Assembly (NCBI GenBank): GCA_049999765.1
Contig: JBNGIQ010009146.1
Location: forward strand, 1-64,000
Length of the DNA stretch: 64,000 bases
Reading direction: 5' to 3'
From: Phaeoceros laevis
Taxonomy: Eukaryota; Anthocerotophyta; Anthocerotopsida; Notothyladales
Shown piece by piece: positions 51,433 to 62,081 of this stretch (its first letter is position 1; each line of letters begins with the position of its first letter). The notes beneath the pieces are model-generated. The model saw only the letters and a list, made by a program, of their open reading frames with translations, did not search any database and had not been told where the DNA came from. A program made the position numbers and the translations under genes.

Positions 51433-53785
51433 TTATCCCTCCAGCTTGGATATGACAGCTTCAACAACTTCCTGCGTACTGCTGCCGCCTCCAAGGTCCT
51501 TAGTACGATGTCTTCCTTCTGCAACTACACCCATAACGGCCTGTTCCAGCTGATCTGCAAAAGCAGGGAATTGGAGATGACGAAGCATCATCGCAGATGA
51601 AAGCAGCAATGCTGTTGGATTAGCCTTTTTTTGCTGTATCAGTTTCTCGTTCCCTACATTCCCAGCTGAGGCCCCCTGCTCAAAAATGGCATGTTCAGCA
51701 CCAACATTTCCTGCAACACCGCAAGGAATTCAGACATCAACGAAGATTGACAATAACAATATTCAGAAGGGCAATCAGTTCTATTCGACAAACTGGAACA
51801 CCCCAAATCGACTGTCCAAGACACAAATAATCATATATCCGCACACAGTTGAGGATTGATGTCCAGCAAACAAAAATCTTCAGAGTCCACACAACACAGA
51901 CGATATGAAAGTCTCTGTACTCAAGAGTCCGCTGACCTGACATTTTTGCTCGGAATGCATTTTACTCGATAGCTACCACCACAACAAACATCTGTCACCT
52001 GACTCCATGCAGGCTCGAGCAGAACGAATCCTTGATTTTGAAACCTATGAAGTAGAGCAGTAACAATACCACTTCCACGCTACATGCTGACACTGTCATT
52101 GTCAAACGTAGATTGACTTGACAGACTAAGCAACACCCAACCCCCCCCCCCAACCCCACCCACACGCAGTACAAATCTAATCGACATTTTATCCTCAGAC
52201 GAGCACTCATTCTTCTACGACCACCTGATGTGCAGCAAGGCTGCTGGCTTGTTCAAGTCGCTACTTTTCCAACAGTTCAAACCAGTCTGTGTTTCCATGT
52301 TTTAAATCTTATTCGGCCTCCAGGTCTCATGACTGCAGAAGGTTATTGATCAAACAGTGATAAATGACTAACTTTGCATCAATTGGCAGAAAAGACATTC
52401 CAGATAGAGTATCCCCACGTGCAGCCACAGCGAAGAATTTAACTCATGCATATAGCAATGACTTCAGGAGCAACAGAACTCCGTGCTGTATTTTGAAAAT
52501 GTTACACCTGAATGGTAGAAGGACAGAGTGAAAGAGTACCTCCCGGCATCACACCAGTACCACCGGCAATTCCAGCTGCAGTGTTAGCTACCAATGTCCC
52601 ATACAGGTTTGGGGTTACCTGCCACATGGAGAAACCAGGTCTACATATTGAGGTACAAGGGCGGCTGGATTCTTCAAGCCATTGTAAGGGTAACAGAACA
52701 AGCAAGTACACATATACCCACCATCACATCAAACTGTTGAGGACGTGACACAAGCTGCATGCAGCAGTTGTCCACAATGACTTCGTTGTATCGAATACCA
52801 GGATACTTCTTTGCAACCTCTCTACATGACTCCAGGAAAAGACCATCAGCGAGCTTCATGATGTTGGCCTTGTGAACAGCAGTGACTGTCTTCCTATTGT
52901 TCAGATATGCATATTCGAATGCATACTTTGCTATACGCTCCGAGCAGAATTTTGTGATGACCTGGCAACGGCGGGGTGCGAAACATTAGTGATTCGAAAA
53001 AGGAACGCCGTCGAGGTCACCCTCTGTACCATGAGGACAAATGCCAGAAACACGAATGGGACAGCAAGTAAACACGACTGAAATCTCTCACCGAGCCTAA
53101 TAAAAGTTACATCACGCCAGGTGCAAGGTGGGGCGACAACGTAAAAGAGAAACCACGCCAAGCACATGCGATGATCTCAAGTGCCTGCACAATCTGCACT
53201 AATCTGACTGACAGCTCATTCTGCCATGCGTTTCTACGCTCAAACTTATTTCGGAGATAAACAAATTCACCACCGTGGTCGATTCAGGTGCACAAAACGC
53301 ACCTTAAGACTTTCCACCACCCCAGGAACCACCTCATGCTCCAAACCAGAATACTCGCCCTCAGTGTTCTCCCTGATGACGACAATATTCACGTTGTCGT
53401 GCCGGGTCTGCAAACCCGGTAGGTTGAAACAATGCACCAGCGAAGCGAACAAGTCTAGTTCCTTCCTCAGCTGCACATTAAGGGAACTAACCCCGCCTCC
53501 GACTGGAGTAGCTAGGCCGCCCTTCAGGCAGACTTTGTTCTTCCTAATAGACTCGATTACAACTGGAGGCACCTTGTCCATCTTACCGCTGACTTCGTAC
53601 GTCTCAAAATAGACCGGAGCATGCATGGCTTTCATGACCTCTACAACTGCTCCAGTAACAAGAGGACCAATGCCATCTCCCGGTAACAGAGTCACAGCTC
53701 TCGGAGCACCATCACCGGGGCGCGGCATGTACGTGACACAGCGAGAAAAAAGACGGAGAAAAGGGGACGATCTTAAACGCGCCAT
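51433..53785 (-). CDS. IDH1: NAD-dependent isocitrate dehydrogenase, regulatory subunit, mitochondrial
   Basis: Four exons on the minus strand: 53785-53303, 52961-52722, 52618-52540, 51710-51433. They give 359 residues, the family's usual size, with consistent phases and GT-AG borders. The N-terminus [20 protein letters not shown] is an Arg-rich mitochondrial presequence. The family landmarks are [94 protein letters not shown] and [14 protein letters not shown]. The [19 protein letters not shown] form (instead of SLNLTLRKELNLYANVRP) is that of plant regulatory subunits. With the catalytic subunit it makes the TCA-cycle enzyme that oxidises isocitrate to 2-oxoglutarate. The third intron, 829 bp, is the longest in the island. 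Confidence 0.96.
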
Positions 53786-54235
53786 CTCGATTCAACACTG
53801 AGCAAATGGTGGAAGTGCAGTGTTCGACAGCCGGAAATTATGAAAACAGGAAAACTCGTTAGAGTTGGTTCCGGGAACTTTGTTGCACAAACTCGGTTTC
53901 TGTAATTGCAAGCTGGTGTACTTTTCTAGGGAATCCTTGACTGACAGGCGCCAGTCCCAAGAAGACAGGCAACGCTGGTCCGACAAACCGTGACTGTCAA
54001 CTGTCACAGCCACGCGGAGCCGGGGCCCCATTTTTTTCACGGGCCGTGGGCTCTTTTATGGCGGGTTTACATGTACCCGCCTAGGCTGAAAGTTGACTTG
54101 TTAATAATAAAGTGAGAGGCTCTGGCGCTTGCGCTGTAAATGAAATTTGCACATGTTTGATATTGCAAACGACGTAGAAACCAGGGTTTCTGGTAACGTC
54201 TTACGCTTTCGTGAACGGACGTTTTTGGATGAGTA
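53786..54235. other. IDH upstream region and edge of retroelement relic
   Basis: Holds the IDH promoter (minus strand). No TATA box seen. No gene of its own. Confidence 0.5.
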
Positions 54236-54622
54236 ATGTGTAAAATATTTCAAGCTGCTGCCTCGGAGAGCAGTAGGGAGAGGGCAGGAAATAGAAGCAG
54301 GAGTCCTGCAAGAACAGGAGATGAAAGAAAAGCCATGATGGCTAAGATTGACAACCTGCAGAAGAAACTGGAGATGGCCTTGTCTGCACAGCCATCGAAT
54401 ATGGGTGAAGAGCCACAGCAGAATTACAATGAGGACAGCGACGAGGAGTGTCCAACATACATGGCGTTGGTCACACGAAAAGGGAAGAGCATTCACTCCC
54501 CCTCTATTCGTCGTGTGCAATCACTGCTAAACGCCTTGGCGCAGGACTCGGTCTTTCTTGCAGAGTCAGCTAACCCTACGCGCGAAGACTCACCTCCCTC
54601 TCGACAGCGTGCCCTGCATTAA
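54236..54622 (+). pseudogene. Gag C-terminal region of a second methyltransferase-type gypsy
   Basis: Ser/Arg-rich start (SSRERAGNRSRSPARTGDER), then a coiled coil MMAKIDNLQKKLEMALSAQ and an acidic tail NEDSDEECPTYMALVTRKGK. This matches in order the Gag tail of the 28-29.5 kb element (ARIEELEKQVKEF, GSSDGEDTKSARVALP VMT). The upstream capsid and zinc knuckles are missing. The same frame continues past stops at 54620 and 54641 into the next ORF. Confidence 0.55.
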
Positions 54623-54649
54623 GAACTTACTGCTGAGTTATAGTGGCGC

Positions 54650-55351
54650 ATGACTGAAGCTTTCACTCGCAGAAGGTCCGCCATCCTTGCTATGAACAAC
54701 ATTCTTCTCGACAAAGATGCTGCTGCCCTTCGGAGGCTCGCGCCCAAGTTGGATCAAATGACGCAAAGGGAATTAGTCAGAGCACCTGCTTTCAAGGATA
54801 AACTGGCGGAGCTCCGTACCCTCACTCATCAGGCCCAAATTCTCTGCCTGGAGGAAGGCAGCCAGGTTACAGTCTTCAACTACTGCCTTATTGATTTCCA
54901 ACTTCTAGCCTTGGAGAATCTCGCAAGCAACATTTGGTGCTGGGAGTTGGACATTCAGGATAGAGCAGAGGCAGATCCGCCGTCGCAAGTGCACCTCCCG
55001 GAGGTCCTTACTAACGCAGAAGGTGTTGTGGTGCAAACTAACTTTCCTACATCTTTTCCCCTTTCTCTCTATCTGCCTGAGCAGGTCCTACCGCATACCA
55101 AAGGTTTCCCGATTCTCTTACTTGCCACCATTCCCTTTGGAAATAGTGATACCTGGTCCATTCTGGTTAGACTTAGAAAAGTACATATCCAAGCTGCTGT
55201 GGTGCTCAATCTCAACGCTGCTGGTACCCAATTTCTAGTAGCGTTAAAAAACCACCTCCATGCCCACTACCTATGTTCCCTCCCTTATCTCTCTGTCCAA
55301 ACAATCGGACAGCAGCATCGAGTGCGCCTCTGTTTGGTGTGTAGGGTTTAG
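54650..55351 (+). CDS. 233-codon ORF, probable decayed Gag-Pol linker
   Basis: Open from 54650 in the same frame as the Gag tail. The first part (MTEAFTRRRSAILAMNNILL, DQMTQRELVRAPAFKDKLAE) is helical and sits where the linker and protease of the related element lie. The second half has no DTG/DSG site and looks random. I infer it replaces or degrades the protease region. Not a known family. Confidence 0.35.
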   Translation: MTEAFTRRRSAILAMNNILLDKDAAALRRLAPKLDQMTQRELVRAPAFKDKLAELRTLTHQAQILCLEEGSQVTVFNYCLIDFQLLALENLASNIWCWELDIQDRAEADPPSQVHLPEVLTNAEGVVVQTNFPTSFPLSLYLPEQVLPHTKGFPILLLATIPFGNSDTWSILVRLRKVHIQAAVVLNLNAAGTQFLVALKNHLHAHYLCSLPYLSVQTIGQQHRVRLCLVCRV

Positions 55352-55891
55352 GGCCTTGCACTCCGTTTGGACCCAACAAGCACGTTATAAAGCATCTTCT
55401 TCTTTGAACATCTTCGTCTTCCAAATATCGATGGGGCTACTTAGAGCTTTGACACCATTGTAGATGTGAATATGTCACCGGTCCTGCTCGATCCATCACT
55501 TGGTTGCTGATGATGCAGGGGAGGGGACCATAAAGCGAGGCAGCTGTTGGGAAGGAATGGGTCTCCAATCAATTGTGGTAGATATATCGTAACCCAAAAA
55601 CTAGATGAAGTGTGCTGACTCTTGCTTGACGGCCTACTCTAGGTAGCAACTTTTGAACTCTGATCACGGTTGTTCTGCCCTTCTCTCAAATCTAGCTCGT
55701 TGAGCAAATTGTCTTGCCGAACTTCGTAGACCTTCAGCATATCGTTCGTAACTAGCACCAAAGAAATGTCGCAAAAACCATTCCTCGATCAGGGCGAGCG
55801 GCTGCCGTCGTTCAGAGAATTCTTCCGCTTTACTTCGCAACCCGAGGCATTCAAGCCTGTGCTCGATTTCCCCTCATTGCCACATGCGCAA
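55352..55891. other. No gene recognised before gap
   Basis: By position this should encode the protease-methyltransferase linker of the relic, but stops are frequent and I see no signature. Confidence 0.4.
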
Positions 55892-56291
55892 NNNNNNNNN
55901 NNNNNNNNNNNNNNNNNNNNNNNNNNNNNNNNNNNNNNNNNNNNNNNNNNNNNNNNNNNNNNNNNNNNNNNNNNNNNNNNNNNNNNNNNNNNNNNNNNNN
56001 NNNNNNNNNNNNNNNNNNNNNNNNNNNNNNNNNNNNNNNNNNNNNNNNNNNNNNNNNNNNNNNNNNNNNNNNNNNNNNNNNNNNNNNNNNNNNNNNNNNN
56101 NNNNNNNNNNNNNNNNNNNNNNNNNNNNNNNNNNNNNNNNNNNNNNNNNNNNNNNNNNNNNNNNNNNNNNNNNNNNNNNNNNNNNNNNNNNNNNNNNNNN
56201 NNNNNNNNNNNNNNNNNNNNNNNNNNNNNNNNNNNNNNNNNNNNNNNNNNNNNNNNNNNNNNNNNNNNNNNNNNNNNNNNNNNNNNNNNNN
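55892..56291. other. Assembly gap, 400 N
   Basis: Run of N. It hides the region where methyltransferase motifs I-III of the second copy should be. Confidence 0.99.
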
Positions 56292-57231
56292 CCAAGCATG
56301 TGATCGATCCTGGCACGATTCTTCCACAATTGTAGCAGACATAGATATGCTGATCGCCGGTTGGGAATGTCAACCCTTGTCACCTGCAGGGAAGGGTGGA
56401 GGCTTTACAGATGAGAGGAGTACATTATTTCATGAAATTGTGAGAATCTTGAGGGCAGTGTAAAGGCAATGCAAGCCATGTTGGTACATTCTTGAAAATG
56501 TACCTGCATGCTTTGATAGACGTGATAAACTCAGAAGGGACTATCAAGGGATAAAAAACTGGCTAGGCGAAGAGGTATTGCTTGATGCAACCCAATTTGG
56601 GTCTGCAGCCCACAGACTATGCAGTTTTTGGACAAACTTTGCATCTGCAGCACACATGCAAAGGATCAGAGGCATGACTGCAAGATCAGTGTCAATGATG
56701 GACAAGGCATTGCTACCCGGAAGGAGAACGCAAGAGGTGCTAAAGGCAGACAAGCTTCCATTCTTTGCAGTTAACGAGGTGGGCGAAGCAAGGCAGGCCT
56801 GGCCAACATTTGTAAGCACATCAGGTTCATACGCCTTTAGAAGGGGAGGCGGGCAAGCATCTTGGCCAAGACACGAGTCAAGACAAACACCTGAATACAA
56901 GTTTCTGCAGACAAAAGTCAGTTAAGAAGTCAATCTGCTTGCTAGACTAGTGCATAATTCTAAGATAGCAGCAATTAGGAAGTCTAAGTTTGTTTTCACG
57001 GCTCTCAACACAATCTGTGTACAGTTAGAAGTAATTAGCAGCAGACTAGCATTGTCTGACACTTCCAATGTACTTGATTGCATACACGTTAATAGCAAAA
57101 ACACAGAAACTGTGAAACCAGGACATGTACCACTTGCAGGCATCTACAAATGTTGCCTAGAATGTCTCAACGCAATCTCATATCCTGTCAGTGCACCTGT
57201 TGATGGTGCAAGTCAGCCCCCGTCCTTTTGA
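56292..57231 (+). pseudogene. Second cytosine-5 DNA methyltransferase relic, plus unknown C-terminal extension
   Basis: Frame 1 is open from the gap with stops only at 56461-56463 (TAA), 56923-56925 (TAA) and 57229-57231 (TGA). Motif IV is MLIAGWECQPLSPAGKGGGF, with Cys codon 56368-56370; WYILENVPACFDRRDKLRRD is motif VI; TQFGSAAHRLCSFWTNFASA motif VIII; ARQAWPTFVSTSGSYAFRRG the target-recognition side. Motifs I-III lie in the gap. It aligns block by block with the copy at 31.0-31.5 kb but is well diverged; it shares the WECQ form and does not have that copy's frameshift. The 100 residues after 56925 (IAAIRKSKFVFTALNTICVQ and so on) match nothing I know. No RT of its own follows: a copia element does. 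Confidence 0.8.
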
Positions 57232-57324
57232 AACCTGGAAGAAAGCTCTGACGACGGTTTTGATCAAGCCCTCGAGTGGCAAGTCCTGGAGAGCATCAGA
57301 AACCTCTTTCTAAGTGATTTTGAA

Positions 57325-58154
57325 ATGGAAGAGACTAAAGAACAACGTCGTGAGCGTGAAAGGAGAGAAAAGGAGAGGCGTGACAAAGCACGCGATGACA
57401 AGGAAAGAGAGGATAAGGAGCAAGATGACAAGCTTCCTGTTGTCAAAATTGACTTTAAAGAAAAGGACAGACTTACCAGGGAGTCAACTACGATGTCTGG
57501 GTGATGAGAATGCGGGGCCTCCTGCGAGAAGCACAGCTGTGGGAGTATGTGACTGGTAGCAACCCACGACCTGAAAGTGATGATCTGTTTGGCAATCCCT
57601 CCACCAGTAGATGCACTTGCATAACACCAGAATAAAAACGCTAGGATAAATTTGATGAGAAAGCACAAAGTGTAATCAGAATTGGCCTCAGTAAGCAGAT
57701 GGCTATAAGTGTGATAGATGCAAAAATTGCTAAGAAAATGTGGGATCATCTGGCCGTGGTCTATCATGCTAAGGACGTGATGACGAGAATGGCAGCCCAA
57801 ACCAAGTTTCATTCGTTGAACATGAAAGAAGGTGAACCCATTGATCAATTTGTATCACGCTTCAGGATTGCACGACAAAAGCTTGAGCAGGCTGGAGGAC
57901 AAGTCAAGGAGCAGGATGTATGCATGAGGTTTTTAGCATCCTTATCTCCGAGCTATTCTCATTTTGTATCCAGCCAGAACGTTGTCTTGCGTATGGCTAG
58001 GCAGCTAGCTATAGTGGCAAACGTTGATGAAGACCAGATACCTGCATTGGAGTTTAACGAGCTTATAGGAGCTCTCCTTCAAGAAGAGATGACTAGGCAA
58101 GCTGCTAAACCGCCAAGGAGCCAGGCTCTCTTCACAGCTCATAGTGGGCTTTAA
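57325..58154 (+). pseudogene. Copia Gag with highly charged N-terminus
   Basis: ATG 57325 opens a run of Arg/Glu/Lys/Asp (TKEQRRERERREKERRDKAR and DDKEREDKEQDDK) that should form a single long charged helix, then VVKIDFKEKDRL. A shift near 57475 leads into NYDVWVMRMRGLLREAQLWE, the usual copia Gag opening. After stops near 57634, the frame 57699-58154 continues with KIAKKMWDHLAVVYHAKDVM and MKEGEPIDQFVSRFRIARQK, the UBN2 core. It packages element RNA. Three breaks. The charged region is in the same frame as the preceding methyltransferase relic. Confidence 0.8.
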
Positions 58155-60012
58155 GGGCCCACGGAGACCTGGTCAGCCACAAGGCAACAGGTTTGCCAAC
58201 AACAAAAGCAAGTGGTCAGCTTCAAGTGGACCTGGAGAAGGGTCAGGGTCTAAGAAAAGATCGGGCAATTGCAACTGGTGCAGGCTTCCCAATCATTGGG
58301 AAAGAGACTGCAGGAAGAAGAAGAACAACGAACCTAGGCGGGTTCCTATGCCTGAGGCACATTCGGTGGCCAAGAAGGAGAAGATGTCGTCCTTGGTGTT
58401 GTTGGTCTGTTCTCCTCCCAAGCAGGAATCCTCAAAAGCTACATCTGCATCTGCCCCTGAGTGCTGCACGGAAGGTGGCAAGCACAAGAAGCTGAGGTTT
58501 GCTCACCAGGCTCTAACAGTGTGCCTCAATGCATCCAGTTCCTGTGAAGGGAATTGGTATGTTGATTCAGGGGCCACTATTTGCTGTGACAAGTCACTTT
58601 TTACAAGCTATGCGTCAAACACCAGTGAACAAAAAGTCATGTTAGGAGATAACAGCCAGTTAGGAATTAGGGGAGTAGGGGAGGTCAACTTAAGCCTCAA
58701 GAATGGAGCAGTCCTTACCTTTAGAAATGTTCGACACGTCCCCTCGATTACAAAGAACTTGCTGTCGGTGAATCAGATCACAAAGGATATATTTGTTGAA
58801 GTTGTCTTCAAAAAGTCCATATGCTTTGTTAAGCAATCAGGCAAGACTGTAGCTGTTGGTAGGCTTGTGAATGACCTGTTCCTCCTGGATGCACGTGGTG
58901 TGCCAGCACCTTTTGCACAATTAGCTGGTGTCAATTCATTTGTTAGCAGCGCTGGAGTAACACATATATGGCATATGAGGTTAGGACATCCAAATCCTAC
59001 AAAGCTAAGTGCTATGGAGAAAATTGACCTATACTCGGATGGGCTGTTGAAGAACTTGAGCAAGTTGCCATTTTGCGAGGCCTGTACATATGCAAAGCAC
59101 CATGTCACTGCATTTCCAAAGGGAGGTGGCACTCGTGCAACAGGATTGCTGCAGCTGGTTCATGCTGACCTGTGCGGCCATGTATCCAAAGACTCATTCG
59201 GTGGAGGCAAGTACTTCTTGTCGTTTATTGATGATTACAGTCGGTATGCACATGTGTATGTGCTGAAAAATAAAAGTGATGCATTTGAGAGCTTCAAACA
59301 TTACCAAGCATTGGTTGAGAGGCAGCTTGGAGTCAAGATACTTTGTCTCCGTACTGACAATGGAGGAGAATTCGACTCCGACGCTTTCAATGCATATTGT
59401 AAGTCCCTGGGCATTGCCAGACAGTTCACTGTCCCTTATAGTTCCTCTCAGAATGGAGTAGCTGAGCAGTGGAACAGTTCTGCGCAAGATATCACGAGAG
59501 CGTTGTTAAAACAAGCAAAATTGTCTATGGCCTATTGGGGAGAAGCAGTCAACACAGCTGCATACCAACATAACCGACTTCCGTCGAGTGTTGTGCAAGG
59601 ACGCACACCCTATGAGCTTTGGTGTGGCAAGATGCCTTCGATACAGCATCTTCAAGTATTCGGAGACCTTGAATATGCTCATGTCCCTAAGAAGAAGCGG
59701 GAGCATGCTAAGTTGTCAGATAGAGCGGTAAAGAGAGTGTTTATTGGCTATACCGATGGTATAAAAGCTTACAAGCTGTTTGATCCGGCTACACGTCGGG
59801 TTGAGTATGCCAGAAGTGTTGTTTTTGATGAGCCTACACTCCTAAAGGTGCATGCATTCGATGACATGCTTGCATCTCCTACTCAAGGGGAGGACATGAC
59901 AGCAGATAGTGCAGTTAGCGATGACATTCCTAACATGGAGATATCCAGTGGTGCACAGGACGATAATTATGCTGAACCTGCTGAGTTTGATCAGTCAGAG
60001 CATGCCATATAA
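58144..60012 (+). CDS. Copia zinc knuckle, protease, integrase (622 codons, open)
   Basis: The longest intact frame in the window. In order: zinc knuckle CNWCRLPNHWERDC (about residue 40), protease WYVDSGATICCDKSLF (about 140, DSGA intact), LGDNSQLGIRGVGEVNLSLK, pre-integrase HIWHMRLGHPNPTKLSAMEK and FCEACTYAKHH. The integrase core has the three acidic positions in LQLVHADLCGHV, CLRTDNGGEF and QNGVAEQWNSSAQDI. The C-terminal part contains VFGDLEYAHVPKKKREHAKL. Overlaps the Gag frame end by 11 bp. All visible catalytic residues of protease and integrase are present, so these could still be functional, although the element's RT is not. Confidence 0.9.
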   Translation: MGFKGPRRPGQPQGNRFANNKSKWSASSGPGEGSGSKKRSGNCNWCRLPNHWERDCRKKKNNEPRRVPMPEAHSVAKKEKMSSLVLLVCSPPKQESSKATSASAPECCTEGGKHKKLRFAHQALTVCLNASSSCEGNWYVDSGATICCDKSLFTSYASNTSEQKVMLGDNSQLGIRGVGEVNLSLKNGAVLTFRNVRHVPSITKNLLSVNQITKDIFVEVVFKKSICFVKQSGKTVAVGRLVNDLFLLDARGVPAPFAQLAGVNSFVSSAGVTHIWHMRLGHPNPTKLSAMEKIDLYSDGLLKNLSKLPFCEACTYAKHHVTAFPKGGGTRATGLLQLVHADLCGHVSKDSFGGGKYFLSFIDDYSRYAHVYVLKNKSDAFESFKHYQALVERQLGVKILCLRTDNGGEFDSDAFNAYCKSLGIARQFTVPYSSSQNGVAEQWNSSAQDITRALLKQAKLSMAYWGEAVNTAAYQHNRLPSSVVQGRTPYELWCGKMPSIQHLQVFGDLEYAHVPKKKREHAKLSDRAVKRVFIGYTDGIKAYKLFDPATRRVEYARSVVFDEPTLLKVHAFDDMLASPTQGEDMTADSAVSDDIPNMEISSGAQDDNYAEPAEFDQSEHAI

Positions 60013-60539
60013 CAAGGAATCCTCTAATGAGCTGAATGAACCTGACTTGATTGATGAGGTTGCATCTGAGCCAGCCGAGCCAGTTGCTGTGGAGCCTGCA
60101 GCTGTGGAGGTGGAAGCACTTGAAGTGGAGGTTCCTGCAGCACCTGCCGTCATGCAAAGGTCGTCAGGTAGAGTGCGAACTGCACCCACCCCCTATCTGC
60201 CTGAGCAGTGGACTAGACGGTACAGTCGTATGAACTTCGATACAGGCACAGTGGAGAGTTTACCTCCAGTGGGGATTTGGACGAGGAAGACGAGCTGTCG
60301 GGTGATGATGAACAAGACACACCAGCCCTCGCCTCCTTGTTGGCAACAGTGCAGACAGGTCACCTGGATAATATGTTGACTGTAGCTCAAGTGCATGCTG
60401 TAGCAGCAGCAAAGCGAACCCAGCTAACCCTTTAACCATGCGAGAAGCGTACAGTGGACCTGACGGAGCCTCCTGGAGAAAGGCAATTGAGGATGAGTAC
60501 AATTCAATCATCAAGAATGGTACTTGAACCCTGCAGGAG
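60013..60539 (+). pseudogene. Copia integrase-RT linker (frameshifted)
   Basis: After the stop at 60010-60012 the frame 59909-60379 carries an acidic linker (SELDEP-type, NEPDLIDEVASEPAEPVAVE) and RSSGRVRTAPTPYLPEQW, the usual region before copia RT. A block near 60440-60500 resembles EAYSGPDGASWRKAIEDEYN, the RT opening, in another frame. Confidence 0.7.
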
Positions 60540-61526
60540 TTGCCAAAGGGACGACGAGCAATCAGCAACAAGTGGGTCTTTAAGACCAAGTATAATGCAG
60601 ATGGAAGTATCGAAAGATACAAAGCAAGGCTGGTAGTGAGAGGGTTCTCACAGAGAGAGGGTGAGGATTACTTTGAAACCTTTGCCCCTGTAGTAAAATT
60701 CCCTACTCTTTGCCTAGTCTTGGCAGTGGCAGCACACGAGGACCTAGATCTAGAACAGATGGATGTACGTACCACGTTCTTGAATGGAGTTCTACATGAG
60801 AAAATTTACATGGCCCAGCCTGAAGGGTATGTAAAGAAGGGGAGTGAGCATCTTGTGTGTAAGTTGCACAAGACCTTGTATGGCCTGAAACAGAGTCCAC
60901 TTGCATGGCACACAAAGTTAGATGCATTCCTGATTAAATGTGGATTCAAGAAGGCTACAGCAGATGGTAATCTCTATATACTTAAAAGGAAGGGAGCTTA
61001 CATACTGCTGCTGGTGTATGTCAATGACTTGATCATCGCTGCCACACCTGGACCCACGAGCCTGCTAGCCACAATTAAAAACCTTCTGAAATCAGAGTTT
61101 GAGATGTCAGATCTTGGCCCCCTTAAGTGGTGTTTGGGTGTTGAGATCATTCGCAACAGAAAGAAGCAGAAATTAAAGCTTTCACAAAAGAAGTACATTG
61201 ATGACATATTAAGTTAAATCTTGCGGAAGCACATGGATCCAACATGCCTCTTGCTACAGGCATTAAGCTCACTAAGGAGCAAGCACCAAGCAGTGCTGCA
61301 GAGAAGTAGGAAATTGGATCAATACCATACAAAGCAGCAATCGGGACACTTATCTACTTGACGTGCTTGACGAGGGTGGACATCGCATTTCCTGTGCATC
61401 TAGTGTCCCAATTTCTGGCTTCATATGGAAGAGACCATTGGACACAGGTGAAGCGCATGAGGCAAGTAGCACGCTTGACTGTACTGCTTTTGTACTACAA
61501 GGCATTGGTATGCTCAGCACTACAAG
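60540..61526 (+). pseudogene. Copia reverse transcriptase and RNase H start
   Basis: Frame 60540-61217: NKWVFKTKYNADGSIERYKA, RLVVRGFSQREGEDYFETFA, QMDVRTTFLNGVLHEKIYMA, LHKTLYGLKQSPLAWHTKLD, then the catalytic motif LLLVYVNDLIIAA, in which the first Asp of YVDD is Asn (codon 61023-61025). MSDLGPLKWCLGVEIIRNRK follows. After a shift near 61215 the tether (NMPLATGIKLTKEQAPSS) and RNase H edge continue in broken frames to 61526. The Asp-to-Asn change abolishes polymerase chemistry in known RTs. Confidence 0.88.
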
Positions 61527-62081
61527 GCTCTTTAAGGTGGTCACCGCCCATTTAGCGGTCACCCAACCTGTACGGGCAGCAAGAGGTTTATCCAAGCGTA
61601 GAGCGACACGTATCCGCATGCAATTTTTTATTTGGCGGCTGTAAGTTGTCGCTATTGGGACATGTCGTCCACCCGCCAATCCGACATTAATGTCGGATTT
61701 GGGCGCGAACGTAATCTAGGGTTTGGCTTTGTTTTTGCTCCGTCGCGTGCGGTGGACCAGCCAGCTGGCGTACAAGTGCGATGTTTACGTCAATCAGCGG
61801 CCTGCGCTTGCTCCTGTTACAGTGCTGCGAAGCAAGAGTCTGTCATAATCAGCCATTGGTCCTACTGCTACGGCGCTCGTTTCCGCCCTGCCGCACTGAG
61901 CGCCATGCTCTTTTCCGCATGTTGTGTTAGCTTCTACGGCCGGTAAGCACTTGTGCTTGCTCTAAGCATGCGTTGTTCTTTTGGAGACCGTTTGTTTGCT
62001 CTTTTGTTTTGCTTTGAACGGCATTGGATTTCACGCTAGCTAAGCTAATGCGCATGGTTTGCTGTTGTGGCAGTTTTCAAA
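61527..62081. other. Non-coding; insertion edge and possible leader of next ORF
   Basis: Sequence unrelated to copia starts with CTCTTTAAGGTGGTCACCGC, which contains GGTGGTCACCGCCCATTTAGCGGTCACCC, an imperfect inverted repeat. CCGACATTAATGTCGGAT at 61680-61697 is another palindrome. TGCTGTTGTGGCAG at 62061-62073 could be a splice acceptor for the next ORF. Confidence 0.45.

Larger units (their letters stand above)
57240..61526 (+). mobile_element. Ty1/copia element, sense, 3' truncated
   Basis: Gag, zinc knuckle, protease, integrase, RT and the start of RNase H occur in copia order over 4.3 kb. No LTRs or primer site are evident on either side. RNase H homology (IPYKAAIGTLIYLTCLTRVD) stops at about 61526, where unrelated sequence begins. 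Confidence 0.85.

Noticed and set aside
53226-53612. Plus-strand ORF of 128 codons
   Set aside because: Exact shadow of the first IDH exon on the minus strand.
57264-57848. 194-codon antisense ORF with Ser/Leu-rich repeats
   Set aside because: It is the shadow of the Arg/Glu charged helix and Gag core of the copia element on the plus strand.
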